A stretch of 64,000 nt of DNA from Rubinisphaera italica (GTDB taxonomy: Bacteria > Planctomycetota > Planctomycetia > Planctomycetales > Planctomycetaceae), in contig NZ_SJPG01000001.1 of NCBI RefSeq assembly GCF_007859715.1, forward strand, positions 4,904,001 through 4,968,000, written 5' to 3'. This document shows positions 44,727 through 54,420 of the stretch, piece by piece. Below the pieces are notes generated by a model that was not told the DNA's origin, made no database searches, and saw nothing but the letters and a program-made list of their open reading frames with translations. The translations under genes were made by a program, and so were the position numbers. Position 1 is the stretch's first letter. Each line of letters begins with the position of its first letter.

Positions 44727-45457
44727 GGCATGCTCTCGTCTCGGCTGTGGCGCTGCTGATGATCCTGGTCACAGCGTCACAGCTTTCAGCTCAAGATTCC
44801 CAGACTGCACAGCGACCACCAAACTGTGCGGTCCCGAAATCGTATGTTCCGCCGCAATCGCAACAGCCTCCCGCGCAGGTGATGGTTGTGAATCCCAGTG
44901 AATGGCACGGTCTACGGGTCGATGTGTTGCGGCTGGATTCCGAGCTCAGCCATCTGAAAAAAGCCATCGCGTCCGGATCCTTGCAGGGACCTGCAGGGCC
45001 TCCCGGTCCCGCGGGAAGTCCTGGACCAGCTGGGCGGGATGGTGTGACGCCGAATCTGATTCCTTATCAACAGAAAATCCGCGAAATTGAATCGCGGCTA
45101 TTGGCCATTAAACCGCGTACAGGTCAATCGCAGGCGACGCCGGCAACCAGGCAGACATCTGCTCAAAAGCCGTCTCAACACTGGTTGACTGAGATTCTGC
45201 AACCGGTTGCCAGAGTGGTGGGGACTGTCTATGCGGGGCCATTGGTGGGAGCGATCGCGGCCGGGGGAATCGGTTGGGTCGGTTGGTTTTTCGGTCGCAA
45301 GAAGGGAACAGAAACTTATGTTCCACGGCCGGTACCAGGACGGCCACAAGGGCCATCTTATGGAGAGCAGATTCAGGATGCCTATCGGGGCGTTGTTGTG
45401 CAACGGGACGGCTCGACGACGGGTTATCCGGAGGAACCGCAAAAAAAAAGTTGGTAG
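44723..45457 (+). CDS. Signal-peptide protein with collagen-like repeat and membrane helix
   Basis: 244 residues. Signal peptide MRHALVSAVALLMILVTASQ...SAQ; a Pro/Gln linker; a collagen-type Gly-X-Y run GPAGPPGPAGSPGPAGRDG near residue 93; then a membrane segment (GTVYAGPLVGAIAAGGIGWV) near 180. It ends after a run of nine A. It may be a lysis-related envelope protein or virion surface stalk. Confidence 0.65.
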   Translation: MRHALVSAVALLMILVTASQLSAQDSQTAQRPPNCAVPKSYVPPQSQQPPAQVMVVNPSEWHGLRVDVLRLDSELSHLKKAIASGSLQGPAGPPGPAGSPGPAGRDGVTPNLIPYQQKIREIESRLLAIKPRTGQSQATPATRQTSAQKPSQHWLTEILQPVARVVGTVYAGPLVGAIAAGGIGWVGWFFGRKKGTETYVPRPVPGRPQGPSYGEQIQDAYRGVVVQRDGSTTGYPEEPQKKSW

Positions 45458-45606
45458 CCGAATTGGACCTGTATCGGGAAGCGGTTCATCTGGCGGCCCA
45501 AGGTGATCAGGGCCTCGGAGTACTCGGGGCCAAAAAGGTTGGAGAGAAGCAACTAGAATACATCGCGAAACGGTTCGCGAACCTCAATTTCGATCGTCAG
45601 ATTTAG
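45451..45606 (+). CDS. Small helical protein or frameshift extension
   Basis: About 51 residues (VAELDLYREAVHLAAQGDQG). It overlaps the upstream gene in the -1 frame just after an A9 run containing A_AAA_AAA in the correct phase. It may be started at TTG 45,451, though GGAGG lies 16 nt away, or be reached by -1 frameshifting. No family recognised. Confidence 0.5.
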   Translation: MVAELDLYREAVHLAAQGDQGLGVLGAKKVGEKQLEYIAKRFANLNFDRQI

Positions 45607-45615
45607 GAGAGCAGA

Positions 45616-46290
45616 TTGAATAATTCATTCACCGGGTTACGAAAGAATGTCGGCAACCGTGCCTGTCGTGCGTTGATCAGTGAATTGATGGCTGTTCGTG
45701 AACAGGTCGTTCTACGGGCCGAAATGAACGAAGCCAGCGGCTGGGATGATCCGCTGAATCATTGGTTGGCTGGCGAGCTCGGTCGCGTCCGTGAATCGGC
45801 TGCCGTCCTCACAACCGCGAAATCGATGGTTGATCAGGCCACACTGAACGCCAAACGTCGGGCCGAGGCGTCCGACGAAACCAATTCATTGCTGGACCGC
45901 TACAACAGCGGGAATCCAATCACGGCCGACGACATACTGATGCCGAATGCCGTCGATACGCCGAATGAATTGCCGTTTGATTTCTCGGGTGCCGATCCCA
46001 ACATTCCGCAAGTTTACGATCGCAAGAACGCGGCCATGGTGGCGTTCGTGCACGAGCTCGATCGAACGGTCACAGAAATTACCAAGCTGGACTGCCAGGG
46101 ATCCGGACACACGATCCCAGACACTCAGGCAGCGATTGTGATTGCTTACCTCGATTCGATGTACACGCTGCTGCAGATCAAAGGTGGCCAGCAGAATCGA
46201 CGTGAGATTGCTCAGGGGACGCGAACCACACAAGCGACGGCAAATGATGTCGTCGGTCCAGAAATCGCGGACGTCGCCGCGAAACCGTAA
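45616..46290 (+). CDS. Phage hypothetical protein
   Basis: 224 residues from a TTG with AGGAG at good spacing. Helix-rich (ALISELMAVREQVVLRAEMN; AMVAFVHELDRTVTEITKLD). No domain recognised. Its position before nuclease, holin and terminase suggests a packaging or lysis role. Confidence 0.6.
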   Translation: MNNSFTGLRKNVGNRACRALISELMAVREQVVLRAEMNEASGWDDPLNHWLAGELGRVRESAAVLTTAKSMVDQATLNAKRRAEASDETNSLLDRYNSGNPITADDILMPNAVDTPNELPFDFSGADPNIPQVYDRKNAAMVAFVHELDRTVTEITKLDCQGSGHTIPDTQAAIVIAYLDSMYTLLQIKGGQQNRREIAQGTRTTQATANDVVGPEIADVAAKP

Positions 46291-46373
46291 ACCTATTTTT
46301 GAAAGTGCCGGCGGTGATCATTCATTGATCGCCGCCGGCCAACGTTTTCATTCTGAATTCACGGAGGATGTCA

Positions 46374-46970
46374 GTGTCAGATTTTCCCAAAAAGGGTGAA
46401 GAGTTTCCCAGGCTCTATGATCCGAAGCAGATTCGGAATGATGATCATTTCGTATCGCATCCGAAACCACTGCTACGGCCACTGTTCCTGGAACAGCTTT
46501 TTAGCTGCTGCAAAGTGGCGATCGGATGGATCTTCTGTTTTGTGCTGGCGTTTTTTCTCGCTTTGTGCGTGAGTGCATTCGTCTCCGGTTCGGTGGCCGC
46601 TGCTGAACCGCCGCAAACCGGGATGGTTGTCCCGTGTCGGATTGTCGATGTCTACGATGGTGACACGATCACGATCGAACTGACGATTCCTTTCAAGGTC
46701 CGTCTGATGGATTGCTGGGCTCCGGAAATACGGGGTGTGGATGACGAGACAAAACAACGCGGATTCGCTGCTCGTGATCACTTGCGAGAGATCACCGCCG
46801 GCCGAGCTGCTCGGCTGGAAATCAGACCGCCAAAACGGATTGATAGTGCCGGTGATCTATTCAGTTTCGAACGGATCGTTGGCAGGGTCTGGCTGGATGG
46901 TGATGAAGAAGATCTCTCACGCCGCATGGTGCGAGCTGGTCACGCCACCAAGGAGCGGACTGATGAGTGA
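46374..46970 (+). CDS. Membrane-anchored staphylococcal-nuclease (SNase) domain protein
   Basis: 198 residues from a GTG with GGAGG seven nt upstream; ATG at 46,368 is too close to that site. N-terminal cytosolic stretch, one membrane helix (VAIGWIFCFVLAFFLALCVS), then an SNase fold. Catalytic residues lie in VRLMDCWAPEIR (Arg, Glu) and RIVGRVWLDG (Arg), with VYDGDTITIEL the OB-fold strand. It should act outside the membrane on DNA; it might degrade host or competing DNA. Confidence 0.75.
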   Translation: MSDFPKKGEEFPRLYDPKQIRNDDHFVSHPKPLLRPLFLEQLFSCCKVAIGWIFCFVLAFFLALCVSAFVSGSVAAAEPPQTGMVVPCRIVDVYDGDTITIELTIPFKVRLMDCWAPEIRGVDDETKQRGFAARDHLREITAGRAARLEIRPPKRIDSAGDLFSFERIVGRVWLDGDEEDLSRRMVRAGHATKERTDE

Positions 46971-47244
46971 TCATGCAATACCACGGCCGATCGGAGAGCG
47001 GGTGGCAGGGATGGAACGATTCATGGAGTCCGAGCTCGGTTATGCCAGTAACTCTGAAGGTCACGTCAATCAAAAAATACGTGACGCTCAGAAGCTGGCC
47101 AGCAAGGCTGACAAGCAGTCGGTCTCCAACAATGGGCGGCTGATCAAGATTGAGACGCTGCTCAAAGTGGGATTTGCAGCGGTCACATTGTTGACGCCTG
47201 TCGCCATGAAGCTGCTCGATCTGCTGCTCGGCCTGCTCAGCTGA
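46963..47244 (+). CDS. Holin/haemolysin XhlA-like protein
   Basis: 93 residues overlapping the nuclease stop, with AAGGAG upstream. A charged helical N-terminus (VNQKIRDAQKLASKADKQSV) and a single C-terminal membrane helix (VGFAAVTLLTPVAMKLLDLL) match XhlA-type holin-like phage proteins. Likely involved in lysis. Confidence 0.6.
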   Translation: MSDHAIPRPIGERVAGMERFMESELGYASNSEGHVNQKIRDAQKLASKADKQSVSNNGRLIKIETLLKVGFAAVTLLTPVAMKLLDLLLGLLS

Positions 47245-47367
47245 ACTGGTCGCTGAGCGACCACCCCCTTAGGTACTACTTTTGATCGCTCCTCCCCCCC
47301 TGCCCGTAGGGAACAGCCGGATTAGTACACACACTTTATTTATTTCCAACTCTCTTAAATTTTGCCC

Positions 47368-49425
47368 ATGCCAAAATCGTACGACGATCATCGCGAAGAC
47401 ATGCGACGACGCCAGGCGGAACAATCCGCCGAGGGGCGTGAGATCGGTACGATTCCGAAAATCAAAAACAAGCGTCGGCGAGCTCGCTGCGAGAAGTCGC
47501 TCGATAAGTTTTTGATGACTTATTTTCCAAGAGCGTTTCCCAAGAAGTTTTCGAAGGATCATCTGCAGGTTATCAAGTTGATTGAACAGACCGTCGTCGA
47601 AGGTGGTCAACAAGCCGTGGCCATGCCACGCGGTTCGGGCAAATCGACGATCTGTATTCGCGCAGTGATGTGGCCACTGCTTTATGGTTTTCATCGGTAC
47701 GCAATGTTGATCGCTGCCGATGACAGCAAATCATCAAAGCTGCTTCGCTCGATCAAAACCGAGCTCGGGAAAAACCAGCTGCTCTACGAAGATTTTCCGG
47801 AAGTCATTCACGCAATTCGGAAGTTGCAGGGAATTGCAAATCGAGCCGTCGGTCAGACTCACAATGGCAAACCAACCGGCATCGACTATCAAAAGAAGAT
47901 CATCATCTTCCCGACGATCGAAGGGAGCAAAGCTTCCGGTGCCATCTTGGAAACCGGCGGAATCACATCGGCTGTTCGTGGTGGTCAGCTCACACTGGAA
48001 ACCGGCGAAGTCATTCGACCGACGATTGTCCTGGTCGACGATCCGCAAACCCGCAAGTCGGCGAAGTCAGTTTCGCAATGCCAGGAACGCGAACAGATTC
48101 TGTCCGCTGATTTGCTCGGCATGGCGGGGCCCGGAGAATCACTCGCGGCGCTTGTCACTTGCACGGTGGTCTATCAAAACGACCTGGCGGACCGGCTGTT
48201 GAATTCCGATGTGCATCCCGACTGGTACGGGATCCGCACAAAGATGCTCGAACAGTTCCCCACGAACATGAAACTGTGGGAGCAGTACTGGGAACTTCGA
48301 CAAACCGAAATGATTGAAAAGGATCGTACGCATCGCGGCTCGAACCAGTTCTACAAAAAGAACCGCAAAGCGATGGATGCCGGGGCGGTTGTCAGCTGGG
48401 AGGAACGCTACAGCAAAAGCGAACAGTCGGCGATTCAACATGCGATGAATCATTTCTTCCGGGACCTGGAAGCCTTCTATTCGGAATACCAGAACGAACC
48501 GATCGATCAGCAGGAAGAAAGCGAACCGTATTGGGACTCAAATCAGATCGCTCGCAAAACCAACGGTTTGAAACGAAGCGAAATTCCCGGCGAATCCCAG
48601 AAGGTGACGGCCTTCATTGATGTGCAACGTCGTCTGCTCTACTGGATGGTGGTGGCCTGGGGCGATCAGTTGAACGGCTGGATTGTCGATTACGGCACGT
48701 ATCCGGATCAACGGGCCAAAGCCTTCACCGCCAGCTCAGTCCGCAACACATTGGAGCGGGTCTACAAGGCAAAAATCGAAGTCGCGTTACGAGCCGGATT
48801 GATGGACCTGATTGAACCGCTCCTGGCTCGCGAATTCACACGGACCAACGGCACGGCTGCTCGCATTGATCGGCTGGGAATTGATGGCGGATGGGGAGAA
48901 TCAACACCGATCATCCGCGAAGTGATCAGGGCCTCGGGACAAGGACCGATGCTGATGACCTGTTTTGGTCGCGGGATCCGGGCGAAGGATGCCCCGATGT
49001 CTGCCTGGCCGAGAAAGGAAGGCGAATGGCGAGGCCTCGAAACATTGGTCCGCCAGGGCAAAGGACGCGACGGCCGGCATCTGCTGTTCAATACGAACGT
49101 CTGGAAGTCGCAGGCCTTGCGTCGCCTCTCGACTGATCACGGTGAAGCCGGTTGCGTTTCGATCTATGGTGGCCGCTCTCAGCGACATGATTTTCTAGCC
49201 GAACATTTGACGGCTGAACAGTCGCGGGACATCACCGACGAAAAGACTGGCCGCACAGCGGCGGAATGGTCGATCCGGCCAACCGTCACAGAGAACCACT
49301 GGCTCGACACGTTCGTCGGCAATTGTGTGATGGCGAATTCACTGGGGATTTATCCGCCGGGCTTCATGCCGACTCCCACGGCAAAACCGAAAAAAGCCCG
49401 CAACAAATCGAAGGTCAATTTCTGA
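47368..49425 (+). CDS. Terminase large subunit
   Basis: 685 residues. ATPase Walker A AMPRGSGKST near residue 89 and Walker B TIVLVDDP near 216; the C-terminal nuclease carries FIDVQ and GIDGGWG acidic residues. It resembles lambda-gpA-type terminases. It cuts and pumps DNA into the prohead. A small terminase subunit was not identified; the genes just upstream are candidates. Confidence 0.88.
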   Translation: MPKSYDDHREDMRRRQAEQSAEGREIGTIPKIKNKRRRARCEKSLDKFLMTYFPRAFPKKFSKDHLQVIKLIEQTVVEGGQQAVAMPRGSGKSTICIRAVMWPLLYGFHRYAMLIAADDSKSSKLLRSIKTELGKNQLLYEDFPEVIHAIRKLQGIANRAVGQTHNGKPTGIDYQKKIIIFPTIEGSKASGAILETGGITSAVRGGQLTLETGEVIRPTIVLVDDPQTRKSAKSVSQCQEREQILSADLLGMAGPGESLAALVTCTVVYQNDLADRLLNSDVHPDWYGIRTKMLEQFPTNMKLWEQYWELRQTEMIEKDRTHRGSNQFYKKNRKAMDAGAVVSWEERYSKSEQSAIQHAMNHFFRDLEAFYSEYQNEPIDQQEESEPYWDSNQIARKTNGLKRSEIPGESQKVTAFIDVQRRLLYWMVVAWGDQLNGWIVDYGTYPDQRAKAFTASSVRNTLERVYKAKIEVALRAGLMDLIEPLLAREFTRTNGTAARIDRLGIDGGWGESTPIIREVIRASGQGPMLMTCFGRGIRAKDAPMSAWPRKEGEWRGLETLVRQGKGRDGRHLLFNTNVWKSQALRRLSTDHGEAGCVSIYGGRSQRHDFLAEHLTAEQSRDITDEKTGRTAAEWSIRPTVTENHWLDTFVGNCVMANSLGIYPPGFMPTPTAKPKKARNKSKVNF

Positions 49426-49733
49426 TGCCCAAGAAAACCACAAATAAAAAAGCGACCGTTAAAAAAGCGTCCGCGAAACCGTCTTCCAGGAAGCCGGCAG
49501 CCGGTAGAAAACCGGGCAGCAAAAACAAGGACTACACAACGTCCGCGACTACTCAAACTCGCTGTGAGAAGTGCGGATCCACGGACCGGTTGCCGTACTC
49601 GCGTCAGCAGCTGCTCGACCACCATGGTACCGCTCCGGATGGGCAGCCTTGCACGCACGTGCGTCTACAGTGGACCGGCTGCAAGAGCTGTGGACAGGCT
49701 CGCATCGACCGCACTTACGAGAACAACGCCTGA
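49425..49733 (+). CDS. Basic zinc-finger phage protein
   Basis: 102 residues; ATG overlaps the terminase stop. A histone-H1-like Lys/Ala/Ser-rich N-terminus (KKTTNKKATVKKASAKPSS) with an AT-hook-like AAGRKPGSKNKD, then CEKCGS...CTHV...CKSCG that can bind zinc. Probable DNA-binding protein linked to packaging. Confidence 0.65.
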   Translation: MPKKTTNKKATVKKASAKPSSRKPAAGRKPGSKNKDYTTSATTQTRCEKCGSTDRLPYSRQQLLDHHGTAPDGQPCTHVRLQWTGCKSCGQARIDRTYENNA

Positions 49734-49801
49734 CCAGATATTGGTTTTACCAATATCCAATGTTTCCCTGTTCCAGGAAGAAAGTTATTTGGGGACTGAT
49801 C

Positions 49802-49990
49802 ATGCCAGACTACTCAACCGAAATCGCTCAAATCGAAGAGATCCTCAATTCCGGGGTGACGGAACATTCCAATGATGGGCAGGTCACAAAGTTTGATCAC
49901 GACAAACTGAGAACCCGTCTCCGCGAACTCAAACGCCTGCAGGCTGGCTCCAATGGCCGTGCACGTGTTTCGACAATTCGACTCAATTAA
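49802..49990 (+). CDS. gpW-like head-tail joining protein
   Basis: 62 residues with GGGGA upstream. Short two-helix protein (EIAQIEEILNSGVTEHSNDG; HDKLRTRLRELKRLQAG) placed between terminase and portal, as lambda gpW. It stabilises filled heads and helps tail attachment by analogy. Confidence 0.72.
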   Translation: MPDYSTEIAQIEEILNSGVTEHSNDGQVTKFDHDKLRTRLRELKRLQAGSNGRARVSTIRLN

Positions 49991-50001
49991 GCACTGATTC
50001 C

Positions 50002-51471
50002 ATGATAGCAACGGCAGAACAACTGGGATGTTTTTCGGGATCGACAGAGCTGCAATATGCAGCGGCCGAGGGAAGTACGCGCCGCCAGGCACCGCCGCTG
50101 AATCTTCGCACGGAAGATCATGTTCTCAAAACATCCGCTCGCAAACGTCTGATCTCCAACTCGCGAGATCTTCGCCGCAACTTTGCCCTGGCCGGCTGGG
50201 TGATCCGGAAGCATCTCGATTATGTGGCCTCATTCGAATTCCAGATGCAGACTCCCAACAAGAAATTCAACGCCGCTGTTGAGAAGCTGATGAAGCGGTG
50301 GAGCAAACCCAACTGCGATGTTTCCGGACGCTTCACGCTTCGCAAAATGTTGCGGCTGCTCGAATCCAAAGCCGTGCTCGATGGCGATGCCGGATTTATG
50401 AAAGTTGCTCAATTCCGCAACGGAAAACGCTTCCCGAAACTGCAGGGGATCGAAGGGGACCGGTTGATGAATCCGGACAAACCCAAGGATCCGGACCGTT
50501 GGGAAAAAGGGATCAAAGTCGATTCGGCTTATCGGCATCAGGCGTACGGAATCGGACGACGAACCCGCAATGGTCGCCTGGAACTTGAACGGGTTGTCAC
50601 CGCTTCGCGGATGGTGTGGCACAACGGATACGTCGAGAACTTCGACCAGATTCGCGGCATCAGTCCGCTGGCACCTGGTCTGAATACGATGCGCGACACC
50701 TATGAAGGGTTTGATTACGCTCTGGCCCGCATGAAAATCGCGCAACTGTTTGCGTTTAAGATCACGCGCAAAATGGAGCAGCTCGAAGAGGAAGCCGGTG
50801 GTTACGGACTCAAAACAGCGACTGATGAGGATGAAGAAACCGGCGAAAGCAAAAAGTATGAAGTCGATTTCGGACGCGGTCCCGCGTTCCTCGACCTCGA
50901 TCCGGGAGACGATGCCGCGTTCCTGGAATCAGCTCAGCCGAGCGATCAATTCCAGTCATTCACGATGCACGCGATCCAGATGAGCCTCAAAGCACTGGAT
51001 ATTCCGTTCAGTTTTTACTCGGAAGATTTCACCAATTTCTTTGGCAGCCGTGGTGCTTTGATGCACTACGAACGCAGCTGCAGCGATCGCCGGGAAACGC
51101 TGCAGGAAATTCTGCGACAAATCACCATCTGGTTATTGCAGATCTGGATCATTGACGGCGATCTCGAATTGCCGAAAGGCTGGACAATCGGCGATCTGGA
51201 ATTCTATTGGAACTCCGTCGGAATTCCGTGGTGGGATCCCGCCAAAGAAATCAAGGGTGATTTGATGGCCATCAAAGCCGGCCTCGATACGCCGCAAAGA
51301 ATCTGCAAGGAACGCGGCCGGGGTGATTTCTACGAGAACCTCGAAGAACTCAAGAAAGCCAAGGACGCAGCCGAGGACCTCGGCCTGGAACTTTCGTTCG
51401 ATGCTCCTGGAGAAGCCAAACCCAAACCAGCCAAGGAAGGCGAGGACGATGCCGACGACGATGAAGAATAG
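50002..51471 (+). CDS. Portal protein (lambda family)
   Basis: 489 residues. RDLRRNFALAGWVIRKHLDY, LLESKAVLDGDAGFMKV and YSEDFTNFFGSRGALMHYER follow the lambda gpB-type portal, which forms the dodecameric DNA channel. Acidic C-terminal tail. It overlaps the protease gene. Confidence 0.88.
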   Translation: MIATAEQLGCFSGSTELQYAAAEGSTRRQAPPLNLRTEDHVLKTSARKRLISNSRDLRRNFALAGWVIRKHLDYVASFEFQMQTPNKKFNAAVEKLMKRWSKPNCDVSGRFTLRKMLRLLESKAVLDGDAGFMKVAQFRNGKRFPKLQGIEGDRLMNPDKPKDPDRWEKGIKVDSAYRHQAYGIGRRTRNGRLELERVVTASRMVWHNGYVENFDQIRGISPLAPGLNTMRDTYEGFDYALARMKIAQLFAFKITRKMEQLEEEAGGYGLKTATDEDEETGESKKYEVDFGRGPAFLDLDPGDDAAFLESAQPSDQFQSFTMHAIQMSLKALDIPFSFYSEDFTNFFGSRGALMHYERSCSDRRETLQEILRQITIWLLQIWIIDGDLELPKGWTIGDLEFYWNSVGIPWWDPAKEIKGDLMAIKAGLDTPQRICKERGRGDFYENLEELKKAKDAAEDLGLELSFDAPGEAKPKPAKEGEDDADDDEE

Positions 51472-52483
51472 AAGCCAGCAACCTCCCGATGAAGTTCTCT
51501 CCGTACCAGCCACCATGTTGATGTCTGGTGACGGGGAAAAGAACATCACGCCGGTTCGGCTGCAGGCACGATCCAAAGAAGTTCTCGACCATTGGTGGTG
51601 GGGACCGATGGTGCATGATTTCGCGGGGATGTCGCACAAAAACAAAATCGCGATCGACTATTGCCACGATTCCGAACAGATCATCGGCTATTGCGATCAG
51701 TTCGAGCAGACCGATTACGGCTTGGAGCTGGTTGGCGAACTGACCAGTCTGCACGATCAGGATCGCGCTGCCGAAATCGTTGGCAAGTTTGAAGCAGGCG
51801 TGCCGTACGAAGCGTCGATCACGTTTCGTTATGACAACGCGGAAGCGGAAATCGAATACGTGCCGTACGGTGCGGAAGTCGAGATTAACGGAGTCACTTT
51901 GGAAGGGCCGCTCACGGTCTTTCGAAAATGGAACCTCATTGGCGTCGCGATCTGCCCGCATGGGTACGACAGCAACACAAACGTGGAGCTGAGCCGCGAC
52001 CAGTATTTTGAATCGCTGAAAGGAGACCACGCGATGCCAGGCACAAAAGCCAAAACCACACCGGAAGTCAAAACCAAGGAAACCGAGCTCGAAAATAATG
52101 AGCCGACTCCAAAAGTGAAAACTCCGGAAACCAAAACCGAACTGGAAAAGCCAGCTGACAAAACGTCTGCGGTTGACCAGGTGAAAACCGAACTCAAAAA
52201 GTTCACGGAACGGTTCGGTGGATCCGGGGCGGAAATGTACGTTGAAGGCCTCAGCTATGCCGATGCCCTCGACAAACATGCCCGCCAGCTGGAAGCAGAG
52301 CTCAGCAAAAAGGATGAAACGATTGCCGAGCTGCAAGGCAAGCTCAAAGCGATCGACACCGGCGAAGCCGAACCGGTTTCCAGTGGCAAAGAAGAACTGA
52401 GCGGAGAAAAGAAAAAAGGCCGGGGTGTTTCCGATCAATTGTCGGCCGGCATCCGCATTCAAGGTCGTAAATACGACAGTTGA
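51449..52483 (+). CDS. Prohead protease with scaffold-like C-terminus
   Basis: 344 residues. The N-terminal half (HDFAGMSHKNKIAIDYCHD; GKFEAGVPYEASITFRYD) resembles phage prohead protease domains with conserved His and Ser positions. Residues about 190-340 are Lys/Glu-rich coiled coil (KKDETIAELQGKLKAID), the usual fused scaffold. Start chosen for spacing to AAGGAAGG; overlaps portal by 23 nt. Confidence 0.72.
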   Translation: MPTTMKNRSQQPPDEVLSVPATMLMSGDGEKNITPVRLQARSKEVLDHWWWGPMVHDFAGMSHKNKIAIDYCHDSEQIIGYCDQFEQTDYGLELVGELTSLHDQDRAAEIVGKFEAGVPYEASITFRYDNAEAEIEYVPYGAEVEINGVTLEGPLTVFRKWNLIGVAICPHGYDSNTNVELSRDQYFESLKGDHAMPGTKAKTTPEVKTKETELENNEPTPKVKTPETKTELEKPADKTSAVDQVKTELKKFTERFGGSGAEMYVEGLSYADALDKHARQLEAELSKKDETIAELQGKLKAIDTGEAEPVSSGKEELSGEKKKGRGVSDQLSAGIRIQGRKYDS

Positions 52484-52570
52484 TTACGGCTGTCAAACGC
52501 GAATGTGAAAACTTGTGAGCGCGTTCCCACCGGCACACAAAATTTCTAATCATTTTCAAGGATGAATATC

Positions 52571-53512
52571 ATGGCGGACAATCTGAAAACTTTGGCCGAT
52601 CTTCTGGTTGTGAATACAGCCGGTGCGGCTGACATCGAAGTCTCCGATTTACTCAACGACGCGGCGATCCTTAATCGTCTGGCCGCAACTGAGGCGAGTG
52701 ATGGAACTCTTCACAAATACACCAAAGAAAACGGTGCTCCAGTAGTCGGATTCCGTGCACCTAACACCGGTCGCGACATCTCCAAATCGACTGATGAACT
52801 GGTCACAATCGAGCTGAAGATTCTCAGCGCGAACACTAGATGCGACCAGGCCATCGCCAATTCTTACAAGAAGGGAGGTCCGGAAGCTTATGTCGGGAAA
52901 GAAGCCAGACGACACCTAAAACAGGCGTTCTTCATGGCGGAACAACAGTCGATCTATGGCACTGGAAACGATGCTGATGGTTTCACGGGGCTAATCGATA
53001 ATGACATCGTGAAGTTCAAAGATTCCGATATGGTCGTGGATGCCGGTGGCGACACGGTCAACGGAACCAGTTCCGTCTGGTTCTTCGTGACTAACGATGA
53101 AGAGACTGACGTCACCGCGATCGCTGGCCAGGATGGCAAAATTGACATTGGCGAGACTGTCACGATCGAAGGCTACGATGCCGACGGGAAAGGACTGCCG
53201 ATGTATTACACGCCGATTGAAGGCTGGATGGGGCTGCAGGTTGGTTCGATTCATTCGGTAGGTCGGATTTGCAACATCGACTTCGATCATCCTTTGACCG
53301 ACGAACTTCTGTCTAAGCTTCTTGAGAAGTTCCCCAAGATGCCCGCCTTCGGTGCATTCAGCCGCACGACCCGAGGACAGTTGCAGCGTTCACGTACGAC
53401 GTACTCTCCAACGGGCATGCCAGCTCCGCTACCACAGGAATACGAAGGTGTTCCATTGATTGTCGCGGAATCGCTCAAGAATACCGAAGCGGTTACGGCT
53501 GCTGCTGCATAA
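52571..53512 (+). CDS. Major capsid protein
   Basis: 313 residues from the ATG after AAGGATG. Position after protease/scaffold and beta-rich composition (GENVTIEGYD-like strands; YGTGNDADGFTGLIDN insertion-like loop) support the capsid assignment. No precise family match made; HK97-fold is inferred from gene order. Confidence 0.75.
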   Translation: MADNLKTLADLLVVNTAGAADIEVSDLLNDAAILNRLAATEASDGTLHKYTKENGAPVVGFRAPNTGRDISKSTDELVTIELKILSANTRCDQAIANSYKKGGPEAYVGKEARRHLKQAFFMAEQQSIYGTGNDADGFTGLIDNDIVKFKDSDMVVDAGGDTVNGTSSVWFFVTNDEETDVTAIAGQDGKIDIGETVTIEGYDADGKGLPMYYTPIEGWMGLQVGSIHSVGRICNIDFDHPLTDELLSKLLEKFPKMPAFGAFSRTTRGQLQRSRTTYSPTGMPAPLPQEYEGVPLIVAESLKNTEAVTAAAA

Positions 53513-53569
53513 TCATTGTTGAAGGGGTGAACAGGACCGGCTTTCGGGCCGGTCCTGTGAGGGGTGGAA

Positions 53570-53956
53570 ATGTCTGTTGAAATCATCGCGGCGCGAGTCT
53601 CACGCAGGGCTCACAAAAAGTTGAACGGCTTCGCTGTCCTCTACAAACGAGGAGAGTTGACCTGTTCACCGATCGCCACTGTCGGGAATACGCGCCGCGA
53701 TCAGCAGTTTCATGACGGACACATTTCAAGAAAACAAATCCGCGATTTTTTGATTGATGCAGCAGAATTGATTATCGACAACATCCCGGTGGAACCGGAA
53801 CTCGATGATCTGATTGAGGAGACCGTCGGCGACCGGGTGTATGTCTATCGGGTCGTTTCTCCTGGAGGAAACGAGGAGCCGTTTCGGTATTCCGATCGGC
53901 ATCGCCTCACCTGGCGTTTGCATGTCGAGCTGATTGAAGAGAGGGATGTCGAATGA
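53570..53956 (+). CDS. Phage neck or head-completion protein
   Basis: 128 residues with GAGGGG before the ATG. Order after the capsid and size fit a head-tail connector. LIDAAELIIDNIPVEPELDD is helical. Overlaps the next gene by four bases. No family recognised. Confidence 0.6.
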   Translation: MSVEIIAARVSRRAHKKLNGFAVLYKRGELTCSPIATVGNTRRDQQFHDGHISRKQIRDFLIDAAELIIDNIPVEPELDDLIEETVGDRVYVYRVVSPGGNEEPFRYSDRHRLTWRLHVELIEERDVE

Positions 53957-54420
53957 CCGAAATCAATCCGATTGACGATCGTCCGGTTCAGCTGGCCTGT
54001 TTGTACGTCGACAAATTGAATCTGGAATTTGCTGGGACATTTTTGGCGAAGTATGAGTTGCTGCCTGAACAGGATCTCAAGGATCTGAAAGATTTGACGG
54101 TCCGCGTCATCCCTGGGGAGCTGCTCGCGTCTGAATTGGCCGATCGTGGTGACACCGTCGAAAACGAATGGTTGATTGGAATTTCATTTCAGCAACGCGT
54201 CGAACGCAGCGATCCCACGAAGACCAATGCAGTCCTGCAGATCGTGCGTCAGGTGCGTGATTATTTGAATCGGAATCGCATTGTGACGATTGGCGACGAT
54301 GAATTCCTGCTCACTGATATTGCCTCCGATCCGTATCTCGACCGGCATTTGCTGGCTAAAGGCCAGTGCTATTCGGGTTTGGTTCTCTCATTCAAAGAAT
54401 GGGAGGACATCGACGAATGA
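53953..54420 (+). CDS. Tail terminator-like neck protein
   Basis: 155 residues. Mixed alpha/beta (VIPGELLASELADRGDTVEN, NEWLIGISFQQRVERSDPTK) at the position of the tail-terminator gene. Overlaps both neighbours (ATGA). Assignment from synteny only. Confidence 0.55.
   Translation: MTEINPIDDRPVQLACLYVDKLNLEFAGTFLAKYELLPEQDLKDLKDLTVRVIPGELLASELADRGDTVENEWLIGISFQQRVERSDPTKTNAVLQIVRQVRDYLNRNRIVTIGDDEFLLTDIASDPYLDRHLLAKGQCYSGLVLSFKEWEDIDE

Noticed and set aside
47245..47367. Gap before terminase as a cos site
   Set aside because: Position is suggestive and a small GGTCGC/GCGACC hairpin exists, but no cohesive-end sequence can be recognised by eye.
51350..52462. 370-codon minus-strand frame antisense to the protease
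   Set aside because: Phe/Val-rich complement of a Lys/Glu-rich coding sequence, a typical shadow.
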